Source of the DNA: Paratinospora sagittata
Lineage: Eukaryota > Streptophyta > Magnoliopsida > Ranunculales > Menispermaceae
Length of the DNA: 64,000 bases
Assembly: GCA_035771175.1 (NCBI GenBank)
Contig: CM069600.1
Span: 9,633,729-9,697,728 of the forward strand
Direction: 5' to 3'
In this document: piece after piece, positions 12,226 through 22,850 of the stretch
Layout of the letters: the number at the start of each line of letters is the position of its first letter
How positions within the stretch are numbered: position 1 is the first letter of the stretch
Position numbers and translations under genes: made by a program
The notes under the pieces: generated by a model
What the model saw: only the letters and a program-made list of their open reading frames with translations
The model's database searches: none
Told to the model about the DNA's origin: nothing

Positions 12226-13563
12226 TCAAGTTGGAGCGTGAAGATCTCCAACACCCAACTTGCAAAGTAGAAACTCAAATTTCGCTTTCCCCAACGCTTT
12301 TGTAAAGATGTCGGCCAATTGATCACTAGTGAAAACATATGACGGACAAATCATCCCTTCAGTTACCGCATCTCGAACAAAATGGCAGTCAGCCTCTATA
12401 TGTTTTGTTCTTTCGTGAAAAACCGGATTTTGAGCAATGTACAACGCCGACTGACTATCACAAAACAACTTCATACCCTTCGGATGTCGCACACCCAAGT
12501 CTCTTAAAAGTTGGTGAAGCCACTTTAACTCACACACTGTTGTCGCCATTGATCTATACTCAGCCTCCGCAGATGATCTAGACACTGTTTGTTGTTTCTT
12601 GGTCTTCCACGACACAGGAGAACAACCAAGTAACACGAACCAACCTGTCAAGGAACACCGCGTAAGTGGACAACTAGCCCAATCCGAATCACACCACCCT
12701 TCTAGACGTAGGTCACTATCAGCACAAAGCAAAATCCCTTGCCCCAGACTCTTCTTCAAATATCTCACGACCCTGAGAGCTGCCTCCCAATGATCCTCAC
12801 GAGGTTGTTGCATAAATTGGGACAACATATGAATCGAATATGCAAGATCAGGACCCGTCACAGACAAATAAATCAATCTCCCTACAAGTCGCCTATACGG
12901 CGCCGGATCCGCAAGGAATTCGCCCTTAGCAAGGGCCAAATTGTGATTTTGTTCCATAGGAAATGCCTCAGGCTTTGCTCCCAATAAACCCGTTTCAAAA
13001 ATTATCTCGAGTGTGTATTTTCTTTGGCAAAGAAAAATTCCTTCTGGATTACGGGCTACCTCTAGCCCTAAGAAATACTTCAAAACTCTCAAATCCTTCA
13101 TATGAAACCACCTGCCAAGGTAATCTTTAAAAGTTGTCAATGCAACCTTATCATTCCCTGCAATAATCAAGTCATCAACATAAACTAACACGTTGATCTG
13201 TGTTCTTCCCCTGCACAACCCAAATAAGGAATAATCTGAATAGGATTGCACAAAACCATAATTCTTCAATGCTGTTGACAGTTTTGCAAACCAACATTGG
13301 GGAGCTTGTTTCAGACCATACAACGACTTTTTCAACCTGCAAACCATGTTAGGATTTGTATTTTTGAAACCTGGAGGAACCTTCATATAAACCTCCTCAC
13401 TTAAGGCACCGTGAAGGAAAGCATTATGCACATCCATTTGATGTACCTCCCAATTTTTAACAGCAACGATTGCAAGAAAAATACGAACTGTCACCATTTT
13501 TGCCACATGAGCAAATGTCTCGTTATAGTCAATTCCTTCCACCTGATGATTGCCATAGATCAC
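12226..13563 (-). pseudogene. Copia reverse transcriptase and RNase H segment
   Basis: A 445-codon open segment carries the copia reverse transcriptase (YNETFAHVAKM, VHQMDVHNAFLHG, active site YVDDLIIAG) and RNase H (SAEAEYRSMA, FCDSQSALYIAQNP, ERTKHIE), and ends GVGDLHAPT. The first ATG is internal: homologous sequence continues upstream to about 13640 behind stop codons, so this is the C-terminal part of a broken polyprotein. Confidence 0.92.
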
Positions 13564-14495
13564 AAGTCTTGCTTTGAGTCGCTCTATGCTGCCATCGGAC
13601 TTATACTTAATTTTATATATCTACTGGCTCCCTAGTGCTTTCTTTCCGGGTGGAAGAGTCTCTATTACCCAAGTCTCATTATCTTCAAGGGCTCGTATCT
13701 CCTTACCCATCGCATCTCGTCATCTCGAGTCTTTCATCGCTTATTTAAATTGCTTTGGCTCATGTCCCGCTGTCACAGCTGCAAGAAAATTCCTATGTCT
13801 CACAGAAAAACGTTCACAATTCACAAAATGTGTTATAGGATAGGGCGTACCTGAGGAAGAGGAAGTAGCGGATAAATTCTCAGATGGACTTATTTTCCTT
13901 ATAGTATGAGTAACAAAATCACGATACCGTGTTGAAGGAGTTTTGGCTCGTTTTCCTCACCCTAGCTCACCGTCAACTTCTACACCTTGCTCCCCCATCG
14001 TATTCGCCAGCCCCTCATCACGTACATCCTCATGTGCGGTCTGCTGCTCGGGCTGCACCGTAGCACCAGACCCCCCCTCGAGGGTGGACGCTACTTCCAA
14101 CCCCCCCTCAACGCACGCAGTACACTCATCGGCACCCTCATCCTCACCCTATGCCCCATCCTCATTGTTCGCCAGCATAGGAGTCACCACAGTCATTGGT
14201 TGGTTTGGCGCAAAAGGAAATTCTTTCTCAAAGAACTTCACATCCCTCGATACAAAGTACTCATGTGTTTCTAAATCATACAATTTTCAACCTTTCTTCC
14301 CAAAAGAATAGCCAACAAAGATACATTTACGGCTCCTACTTGCAAATTTATCACCTTTGTGTCGTTGATTATGAGCATAGCAAAGACAACCAAATACACG
14401 AATAGCATCATAAGAAGGTATTTTCCCAAACAATATTTCATATGGCGATTTAGTCTTAAGTAAGTTCCCTTGAAATTTGAGGGCTCTAGCCACAT
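13564..14495 (-). pseudogene. Copia integrase C-terminal segment, frame-disrupted
   Basis: Around 14287-14493 is the integrase C-terminal region ([25 protein letters not shown], cut by a stop just after GYSFGKKG). The part towards 13564 corresponds to the linker before reverse transcriptase and contains stops. This frame differs from that of the upstream protease-integrase segment, so there is at least one frameshift near 14500-14580. Confidence 0.82.
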
Positions 14496-15812
14496 TTAAA
14501 ATGTGTTGGTGCTTTCTCTCAACTCTCCCATTTTGTTGAGGAGTCCCAACACAAGAAGTCTAAAAAATAATCCCATTATTTTGAAAATAATATGCAAACA
14601 ACTAAATTCGGTCCAATTGTCACTTCTCACACGTTTTATCACTTGTTCAAATTGACGTTCAACCATAGCAACAAAATTAAGAAACATAGATTCAACTTCC
14701 ATTTTATTGCGAAGTAAATAGACCCAAACTCCTCTTGAAAAATCATCTACTATTGTCAAAAAATAGGTAGCCCCACACGAAGAACGAGCCTTGTAAGGCC
14801 CCCACAAATCCAAATGAACAAGTTCAAAAATCCTACCAGTTTTATTCGTACTAATTGGAAAACTAGATCTAGGTTGTTTTGCACGCGGACACACATCACA
14901 AGCTTTATTATTTGTCCTACAAGAATGACTTACAACCGGAATCATCTTCAATATTTTCTCCGACAGATGCCCCATTCGTTGATGCCATAACTCGAACGAC
15001 GAATCATCATCCACTGTCATGACCTTCACTTGAGGAACACCACGGAAAAAATAAAGTCCATCCAATCTTTCACCCGCTCCAATCACCTTCGTCGTCGGTT
15101 GGTCCTGTATAACACAAATATTATTAGTGAATTGTACAACACAATTTGATTCATCAATTAATTGAATAACAAAAATTAAATTGCATGTCAATTGTGGGAC
15201 ATAAAGCACATTGTCAAGCTTCAATCTTCCTGGCAGCACGACACTCCCCTCTTGGTTTGCTTCTGCCGTGTTTCCATCCAGCAAACCCACCGGGCAGTAT
15301 TGCACCTTTCTCACATTCTTCAAAATAGACAAGTCGCACGCCACATGGTTTGACGCTCCTGTATTGATAATCCAACTAAAATGACTGTTCTTACCATGTA
15401 GTCGATCTTTTGTTTTGTCTAAGTTCAAAAATGCAAGAAGTTGCTGCAGTTGCGTTGCGGAAACACCTGCAAGAGCCGCAGCATCGGTTGCACCTACCAG
15501 CCCCTGCGAGTTCCCTGCGTGCTGCCCAGATGAAGTTCCAGCCCCGCCAGTTTTATGTGCGCGGACAGGCGGTGCACCATGCCATCTGCCACGGCCAGAA
15601 CCTGCACGCCCACCTCCTCTTCCTGTCCGTCCTCCACTACGACCCGGTCCCTTTCCTCCGCGAAGTCGGTCCCCCCACCATTCGGGGAACCTGCGTAATT
15701 GAAAGCAAGATGATTCGGCGTGGCCTTCTCTATTACAATGATTGCAAAACTTGTCAGAAGTATCCACAAAACGAGACTTACCACGCGCATCAGGCTGAAT
15801 TGCGAAGGCCAT
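14496..15812 (-). pseudogene. Copia zinc knuckle, protease and integrase core segment
   Basis: In order: a CCHC knuckle (CNHCNREGHAESSCF), a basic Gly/Arg linker, a protease motif NTGAS where D-T/S-G-A is expected (catalytic Asp replaced by Asn), the GAG-pre-integrase motif (ELWHQRMGHLSEK), an HHCC-type zinc motif (CDVCPRAKQ) and the integrase core (HLDLWGPY, FLTIVDDFSRGVWVYLL, RSDNWTEF; the usual Gly after Asn is Trp). The altered protease residue alone suggests inactivity. It is in the same frame as gag, separated by a TGA at 15855-15857. Confidence 0.92.
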
Positions 15813-15854
15813 GGTACTATCTCGTCCATCATTGGATAACTCTCCGCCACGCAG

Positions 15855-16520
15855 TCATTCCGCTTGAATCACTTGTTGATATGCTCGATCAAGCGTCGGC
15901 AATGGTTCTTGTCCAAGCAGATTTGCTCGAATTGAAGCATATGCTCCATCGAGACCGATAAGAAAGTGATGTAGACAGTCCTCTTCTCTCAGTTTTTCTA
16001 CCTGCGTGACTATGCTACACGTGCAACCTCCACACTTACAAACCGGCACTTTCACATATGTGATCAGTTCGTCCCAGATTTTTGACAAACGACCAAAATA
16101 AATTGCCACAGTCTCGGCTTTTCCTTGCTTGCACTCTCCCAAGGACGTTTTTAATTGACATATACGAGTACCGCTTACCACACAAAATATGTTTTTGAGA
16201 TTGTTCCACAGGAGTTGTGCATCATCATATTCTCCAAGGGTCGACCGAACGGACGGCTCAATGGTATTGGTCAGCCATGACACCAACATCGAATGCACAG
16301 CTATCCAATCCTCAAGTTTCTCCTCTGTTGTTGGCTTCGGAACCTTCCCGTCCACAAAGCCAAATTTCTTTTTTGCCTTAAGCGAGGTTCGAATTGCCCT
16401 CGCCCATTCATCATAGTTCTCACCACGTAATTGAATCGGGGTAATGATGTTTCCCAGACTGTCACTCGATCCAAGATGATACGTCATATCAACCCTTTTG
16501 TCACCCTCTCCGCCAGCCAT
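15855..16520 (-). CDS. Copia gag, terminated by a premature TGA
   Basis: It starts at the ATG at 16518-16520 (MAGGEGDKRVDMTYH). It has the copia-type gag domain: N-terminal ITPIQLRGENYDEWARAIR, then a central region with EYDDAQLLWNNLKNIF, CQLKTSLGECKQG and YFGRLSKIWDELITY. The TGA at 15855-15857 follows LPTLDRAYQQVIQAE. The next open segment, with the zinc knuckle, continues in the same frame. Gag would form the particle that packages the element's RNA. Confidence 0.88.
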   Translation of the reverse strand: MAGGEGDKRVDMTYHLGSSDSLGNIITPIQLRGENYDEWARAIRTSLKAKKKFGFVDGKVPKPTTEEKLEDWIAVHSMLVSWLTNTIEPSVRSTLGEYDDAQLLWNNLKNIFCVVSGTRICQLKTSLGECKQGKAETVAIYFGRLSKIWDELITYVKVPVCKCGGCTCSIVTQVEKLREEDCLHHFLIGLDGAYASIRANLLGQEPLPTLDRAYQQVIQAE

Positions 16521-17343
16521 GATCTCACGTGGAGGTTAAAGTACTAATCCAAGTGGCTCGCGAACCGAACAGAATCGCGACGGTGACGATAAACCAACCG
16601 AAATCACGGTTCACGGTGACGAAATCATTGTTCACAAAACGTTGTTCACTGTTATTAAAACACTGTTCATAAAACGTTGTGCACAAAACACTTTACACGG
16701 TGCACACTGCCCAATGCTGCAAGTTGCACTGTTCATGCTGCACACTGCTGCACGCTGCCCAATGCCGCAGGCTGCTCAATGCTGCCCAATGCCCAATGCT
16801 GCACGCTGCACACTGCCCAATGCTGCACGCCCACTGCTGCACGCTGCACACCAGTCGCCGTCACCGGTAACCGTCACTGTTCACCGTCGCAGGTCACTGT
16901 CACTGTTCACCGTTCACCGTCGCCGTTCACCGTCACCGGTTCACTGTCACTGTTCATCGTTACTATTCACCGTCATCTCGACGATCGAATACTCAACCGC
17001 TTCCTCACCTCCGCCAGCACCAGATCTTACTCTCTCCTCATCTTCTTCGACGCCGTTCAACTTCACGACAAGCACGAGCTCCATCTCCAAGAACTTCGTT
17101 CCGAATTCGATGGCCGAGTTCGTCGAGTCGAAGACAAAGCTCTCCGTCGGTCCGATCGAAAGGCTTCCGGTCGTGTCGATGAAGCAGATCGCGGTTTTTG
17201 TTGCGGCGCTGGTGGTCTCGGTGCCGTTCTTGGTGAAAGAAGAAGAGGGTCACCACCTGTTTCTGATTCAGACCATAAAAACCCTACTCCAAGTGATTCA
17301 TGTGAAGAAATCATGGAATCGGAGCGGTGGATCAAGGAAGATG
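16521..17343 (-). repeat. Copia leader with simple tandem motifs
   Basis: The untranslated leader between primer-binding site and gag. About 16700-16850 is a degenerate array of gcccaatgctgcac units and about 16860-16975 an array of cactgttcaccgt units. Long open frames on either strand here follow from the repeats. The tail (16980-17340) is GC-rich. Confidence 0.75.
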
Positions 17344-17355
17344 GCTCTGATACCA
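17344..17355 (-). other. Copia primer-binding site (tRNA-iMet)
   Basis: The minus strand reads TGGTATCAGAGC directly next to the 5' LTR. Confidence 0.93.
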
Positions 17356-17461
17356 TGTCAAAATAAACTCTACCCCTCTCCCCCCGTTTACAACAATGAA
17401 ATAAATATATATTACAAAAACTAAAGTAAGGATAATATCGTAATATCGTAATATCGTAATA
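17356..17461 (-). repeat. Copia 5' LTR (106 bp)
   Basis: Pairs with 12111-12218 with a few substitutions and small indels. Followed at 17462-17466 by the target duplication AAAAC. Confidence 0.93.
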
Positions 17462-18620
17462 AAAACCCAAGAGCATAAAATTTAAGAAATTCTTAGAGAA
17501 ACGCATTTCACACAAAGCTGGCAAAAACACGCTTCTTTAGGAGAAGCGTGCTTCTCATGAAATTCCCAAAAGAATTTCGACTTCTGAACACAAGGAAACG
17601 CGTTTCCTTTATGAGAAGTGCGTTTCTCTATAGGCCTGACTATTTTTTTAACTGGTCGGTGAGGCGGTTTGCAATTGTTTTTAACTCCATTTCTCGACAT
17701 TTCTAGCTCATTCAAGCTTGCTGAAGACAGACGAAAGAGAGCCAACGAAAAGGGAAGAAGATGAGCGACATAGGGTGCCCCAAATCCAAGGTAAAAGTCA
17801 GTGATTTTTGGTTAAAAATTTCATAAAATTGCTTATCTCTTCAAGTTGTTTAACATATGTGAGAATTGTGTGATTTCAACAGTTAGATTGAGAGATTGGA
17901 GAATAAGGTTTTGAGCTGGAATTGTGTGATTTGCTTGGTGAATTATAAGGTAAATGATTCCTTGCTCATTTCCAAGTTGATTAATGGTGAAATCTGTAAT
18001 TTTCCATGGTTCAAATGTTAAATCTCCAACCCAACTGTGATGAAGCACTTGAGGGTTTGGAGTTGCATTTCAATGGTATTTTAATGTGTTTTAGATATGA
18101 ATTATGATTGGTAATTGATGGTAGATGATTGACAATGTTGAATTCCAAAAAATTTGGTGAATTGGACAACAAGTGCAAGTGAGGTGTTTGTGCTATAAAA
18201 TTTTTTTAGTTGAGCAATTTTGGCTAAGTGTGTGAAGGAAGTGAATTGGATTTAGGCAAATTGCTGTATTTTTGTGAGTATTCCTATATTTGATTTATGT
18301 GTGACATTGTATTATAAATCCTATTTTTATAAATTGATATCATGATTAATTGCATTGTTTCTAGAATGCATTAAACTTTGTTTTGAACATCGAACATACT
18401 TAGGCTTACTTGAGTAAGAAAAATATGTGATCAATTCCATAGGGGTAAGTCTGTAGATAAGGCCCTGCAATGATCGAAATGGATGGTTAGATGAGCCGAG
18501 TTCTCCTTATGAATGCATAGTAAAGATATAGACTCTCTCAGACACCTGATTGTGAGTGGATGGTTAGATAAGTCGGGTTCTTCTTACGTATGCATAGTGG
18601 GGATTCAGACTCACTTATAT

Positions 18621-19007
18621 TGTCACACCCCAGTACACAACACACCACAGTATCTAGTACCCCCGGGATGTGATGGGTACCTCATACCGAGCGTACCCCA
18701 GCCGTTATATACCACATAATATTGTTATACCTCAATACACAGCCCACCGCAACGTCTAGTATCCCCGAGGTTTTTAGTCCACAAAGGGGGCCTCCCCCCA
18801 AGTCGAACTCGCAACCTCCCCTTAAGGAGTTAGAATCCGCACTTGGAGTAGCCACTGAACCAAATGATTCCGGGGGTACTAGACGCTGCGGTGGGCTGTG
18901 TACTGGGATGAGACAATATTATGTGGTATATAGTGGCTGGGGTATGCGTACCCATCACATCCCGGGGGTACTAAATACTGCGGTGTGCTGTGTCCTGGGG
19001 TGTGACA
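18621..19007. mobile_element. Foldback element with tRNA-like loop, 5-bp TSD (387 bp)
   Basis: It begins TGTCACACCCCAG and ends CTGGGGTGTGACA, with arms of about 140 bp that are imperfect reverse complements, so the whole unit folds back. Duplication TATAT flanks it (18616-18620, 19008-19012). The loop (about 18770-18865), read on the minus strand, has tggttcagtggc and gcgagttcgact about 45 bp apart, resembling pol III A and B boxes. TG/CA ends with a 5-bp duplication resemble integrase products rather than those of most DNA transposons. The same family occurs at 62169-62562. Confidence 0.82.
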
Positions 19008-19870
19008 TATATACCTGATGGTGAGAATTTTCTATTTATTTTATGCATTATATGATATGTATAAAGTGGTGAAAATATGTATTTGAATCATGTATTGTTA
19101 TTTATATGTGACTTGCATATTGGGTTTTATATGAGTTTACATGCCATGTTTTTGTATGAATGCATATATAATGCCACTGGTAGATTACACACTGGGCTTG
19201 TTGTAGCTTACCTAATTCCTTATCATTACAAATGTCTATCACAAGGGCAGGGGCAAGGCTCCTGAAGGGTGACCTGTGCCTCTTTCCTCTATGTACGTAT
19301 GAGTAGGGAGTTGTGGTTATATTTTAGTGTTTTGTATATGTACATATATATAACACTACTAACATGTATAATTATAGTGGGGGTTGTATACATGTATATG
19401 GTTATCAGACATTGTGAATATTTGGAGTTCATGTGACATATGGAAATTATGTGTGAAATGGATATGTGAATTGGCATGGATGTGTTAATTGTGGTATTAT
19501 GATATTTTAAATTTGATGTTTGCGTGGATTATCAGGATTTTTGGAAACCTCGTATTTACAGAGAGGTTCTGCCAAAATTTTTAGTAATTTTCTTGTATGT
19601 TGTTAAAAACGAAGGCTGACAGGGTATCATTTACGTCTATGTATGACATATATGGTATTCAGTGCCAGTTGTGACATCACCCTATGAAGGGGGTCGCGAC
19701 ATAGTGTTTGGATTGAGTTGGGTTAAAAAAACCCAACCCGAACTGTTCGGGTTGGGAGCCTAAAAAACTGACCCAACTTAACCCAAACCGAACTAGTTTG
19801 GTATTATGATATGGTGGTAGATGAATATAATTTTATTTAAAACATCTTGATATTTTATGGTTAATTTGAA

Positions 19871-19940
19871 ATGGTTGTCAAATTTACATATTGATATGGT
19901 TGTCAAATTTACATATTGATATGGTTGTCAAATTTACAAT
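19871..19940. repeat. 25-bp tandem repeat, about 2.8 units
   Basis: The unit atggttgtcaaatttacata plus ttgat starts at 19871, 19896 and 19921, inside the right part of the hAT-like element. Confidence 0.9.
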
Positions 19941-20189
19941 TGAAACATTACATGTTTGATGTCTATTAGTGTAAAATTTGTATGTAAAACTTACAGTTAT
20001 AATTTAACTCATCTCAAAAATTAAGATTCTCAACCCGAATGACCAACCCAATCTAATCAAATCCAATTCGAACTAGTTTGGGTTGGGCGGTTTGGTTTGG
20101 ATTGGGTTTCAATTTTTTCAACCCGAACTAATTTGAGTTGGGTTGAAATTTGGCTCCAACCTGATCCAACCTAACCCGTTACACCCCTA

Positions 20190-21420
20190 ACCTTGCTTAT
20201 GTGGGACCTATACACGCATGGTGCAAACGTTTGGGGCTTCAAATATAAGTGAGAGGCTGGAGAGGGCTTTCTATAATACCAAGTGGAGAAGTAGGTTTCA
20301 TCACGCTTATTACACTCTTGAATTTTTCAACTCAGACCATAGAGTTATACTTATAAATACCTCTGACAAAAATTTGGTGCGAGGGATGTCTGGTTTCAGA
20401 AAAAGACTTCTTTTTGAATCAATATGGGGTGGGGGAAGAGGAAGCTACTGATATAATTAAAAACTCATGGGCAAGGTTTCAAAATGTTCATGCAACTACT
20501 AAACTTAAGCTATCAAATTCAGAATGCTTAAAAGCTCTTCTTCATTTGTGGAGTAAGCATTGGTGTGGGTGGCCCCCTAGATCTATATCCAAAACAAGAG
20601 AACAGATAAAGCAAATTTGTACCAGAGGTAGGATAGAGGCTGAAAGGATCACCTTGAAGATTCCTAAAGCCAAATTGGAGAAGCTTTACTACAAGGAAGA
20701 AACCTATTTGAAACAAAGAGCTAAAATGGTTGCATGATGGAGACCACAATACTCATTCCTTCAATGCTAAAAGCATTTGAAAAGAAGCGCGAAAATTCCA
20801 TAAATGGGATGGTTGATCGTCATGGTTGTTGGAGAGAAAAATCCCCAGGAGATTTAATTAAAAATTGAAAGCTACTTCAAGGAGATTTTCAGGTCTACCT
20901 ATCCAACTGAACAAGCCATTAGCCAAGTCTTAAGAGGTCATGGACAAAACAAAGTAATAGAATTTATGAACCATAAGTTCCTCAAGCCATTCACCAATGA
21001 AGAGGTAAAGTAATAGAATTTATTGTTCACGATAGCCAGGGGCAAGTGTGACAGCTTTCACTAAGCACATGCTTGGGTAATTTTTCAGCCAAGGTAGCTG
21101 AAGCCATGGCCGTTCGAGAGGGGCTTATTTTTGCACTTAATATAGGGATTACCATTGATATCATCGAAGGTGATTCCTTTGGTATTATGAATGCTTTGCT
21201 TTTTTATGAAAAAGGGTTTGGGGAGTTAGAGTTATTGATAGAAGATTTGCAGACAATTGCTCTCATTCTTTCCCGACATTCAAATCAAATCAGTGTATAG
21301 ATTAGGCCAGTATGCTTTGAGCTTGGAATATTTTGTTGGAGGAAACTCCTCCCATCATTTTCAATATTGTATAGCTACAGACTCGTTATCTTTAGTTAAT
21401 AAATCTACTTAACCATACCA
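20190..21420 (+). pseudogene. LINE ORF2 remnant, right half (endonuclease end, linker, RNase H-like)
   Basis: It resumes the LINE frame after the duplicated target: rest of the endonuclease (LAYVGP, HAWCKRLG, SERLERAFYN, EFFNSDHRVIL), then a linker (GFRKRLLFESIW, ELYYKEET-like region) with frameshifts to about 20740. The reverse transcriptase core is almost absent. After a 16-bp direct repeat (aaagtaatagaattta near 20948 and 21007) comes an RNase H-like tail (AKVAEAMAVREGLIFA, IIEGDSFGIMNAL). It is an internally deleted dead copy. Confidence 0.8.
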
Positions 21421-21549
21421 CCGCAAGGAGCTAGGACGTTACTATTAAATAAATGAGGGGCTTAGCCCTAAATATAGAGGAGTGAAGGAAGTGAATTACA
21501 TAGCCGATACCATGAAGTTGGGAGAAAGTTGAGTTGAATACAATTTTCG

Positions 21550-22850
21550 ACTTACAACTTAATAAAGCACATAAAATGCTATTTTTATGTCATATAAAAG
21601 TTCATTAGTGTCTACTTCCAAAATTAAGCAATCATTTTTAATCTACAAGTACTTCGTGCATCCAATGAAAGTGTTACATCAAATCAATGATGGCCATTCA
21701 TGATCAAATAACTTGGGAGTCTATGCCCTACATAGATGCATTAGGGTGATTGCCTATGCTTCTATATCGTGTTAGTGTAGAAAAACAGGGTGATTGTTTA
21801 TGCTTCTAAACAATTGAAGCTACATAAGAGGTATTACTCTCTGTACATGATTTAAAGTTAGCGACAGTAGTCTTGGCACTAATATATGAAGGTAGAGGCA
21901 TTACTTGTATGATGAACGATGAAGAGTTCACTCTATACTCAAACTAAGCAAGTTGGTTAGAGTTCCTTAAAGACTATCACTTGCATTTGATTACCACTTA
22001 GAGAAAGCCAACGTGGATCACGAGCAAGAAGAAAACATATAAAGTGGAGTTGTGGCCTTCTAGATTGCTTGTGAGTAGTGATTGTTAGAAGAAGCTATGA
22101 TGATGAACATTGACTCTAGTCCTACCAAAGCTACATATTGTTTTCAAATGAAAGCACAACCTGCCCATATTTAAAACGATGACTTATTGGCAGAAGCTCA
22201 CCGCTAAGTATGAAGGTTAAAATTACTAGGAAAAGGAGATGATAACCTGGATTAGCAATCATCTTGCAAGGGAGCTTTAAGGTTAATATGTAGAGTACCT
22301 ACAAATCCTGCCTTAAGGGAAGAGTTACTCATGAGGCTAAAAAATCTAGATAAACTGTTCATCTAGTATGCACCAAGTGTATCATAATATGAGAAGAATG
22401 TTTTGGTGGCCTAGGAAAAGTGTATCATAATATGAGAAGAATGTTTTGGTGGCCTAGGAAAAGTGTATCATAATATGAGAAGAATGTTTTGGTGGCCTAG
22501 GAAGAAGACGAACGTAGCTAAGCACATGAAAAGATGTGGGTTGTGCTAACAGGTTTAGCAAAGCATTAGAAGCATGGAAGGCAATTGCAACTACTTTCGA
22601 TACCTCAATGGCAATGGGTGCACATTACCATGCACTTTGTTGTTGAGTTGTCTAGACCTTAGAGGAACATGATGTCATATGGGTGATCATGGGTACATAG
22701 ACTAAATCTACACATTCCCTTCTCATTTTCACCAGGATTCGGTGATTCACTAGAAAAGCTTAGCACATTATTGAGGTTGTGACTTGTGAGGTTGCACGGT
22801 GTCTCTATGTTTATAGTATCAAACTAAGATAAAAATTCACTTCACAAATA
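21550..22850 (+). pseudogene. Decayed Ty3/gypsy RNase H-integrase fragment
   Basis: Frame-broken translation shows RNase H (RVIVYASKQLKLH near 21790, then HDLKLA) and the integrase zinc region (YHNMRRMFWWPRKK, AKHMKRCGLC near 22390-22550). Many stops. An internal 43-bp segment is triplicated (22376-22503). No LTR was identified for it. Confidence 0.75.
22376..22503. repeat. 43-bp tandem triplication inside gypsy remnant
   Basis: Three essentially identical head-to-tail units beginning agtgtatcataatatgagaa start at 22376, 22419 and 22462. They cover the conserved integrase motif encoding MRRMFWWPRK. Confidence 0.92.

Larger units (their letters stand above)
12111..17461 (-). mobile_element. 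Complete but decayed Ty1/copia element with very short LTRs
   Basis: On the minus strand: 5' LTR 17356-17461, primer-binding site 17344-17355, leader, gag, protease, integrase, reverse transcriptase and RNase H, polypurine tract, then 3' LTR 12111-12218. Integrase before RT defines Ty1/copia. LTRs are only 106-108 bp and begin TG but end TA rather than CA. A 5-bp duplication AAAAC (12106-12110 and 17462-17466) flanks it. The LTRs are close but not identical, and the pol frame has several lesions, so it is an old or inactive copy. Confidence 0.95.
11816..19701 (+). mobile_element. Solo LTR (TGTAATGCTCC...GTCGCGACA) split by copia and foldback insertions
   Basis: It starts TGTAATGCTCCG and ends GGGTCGCGACA, flanked by the 5-bp duplication TAGTG (11811-11815 and 19702-19706). 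Removing the copia element (12111-17461) and foldback element (18621-19007) leaves about 2.1 kb of LTR with no gag-pol, hence a solo LTR. The same family appears at 60932-63060 (plus orientation) and 63061-64000 (minus orientation). Its end region resembles the reverse complement of bases following 63061. Confidence 0.85.
11736..20189. mobile_element. Non-autonomous hAT-like element containing nested insertions
   Basis: Its termini are TAGGGTGTAA and TTACACCCCTA, near-perfect inverted repeats, flanked by the 8-bp duplication ACCTTGCT. That is the hAT superfamily signature. Its own sequence is only 11736-11815 and 19702-20189, rich in cccaacccgaac/gggttggg motifs typical of small hAT elements. 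It encodes no transposase. Everything from 11816 to 19701 is a later insertion. Three 25-bp tandem units lie at 19871-19940. Confidence 0.85.

Noticed and set aside
15410..15961. 183-codon plus-strand open frame
   Set aside because: Antisense shadow of the copia gag/zinc-knuckle region, whose minus-strand translation has clear motifs.
16642..17424. 260-codon open frame on the plus strand
   Set aside because: Lies antisense in the copia leader over simple repeats; composition is repeat-driven and no domain is present.
18770..18865. Functional tRNA gene
   Set aside because: A/B-box-like motifs are present but no cloverleaf or anticodon arm can be drawn, and the segment is the loop of a foldback element.
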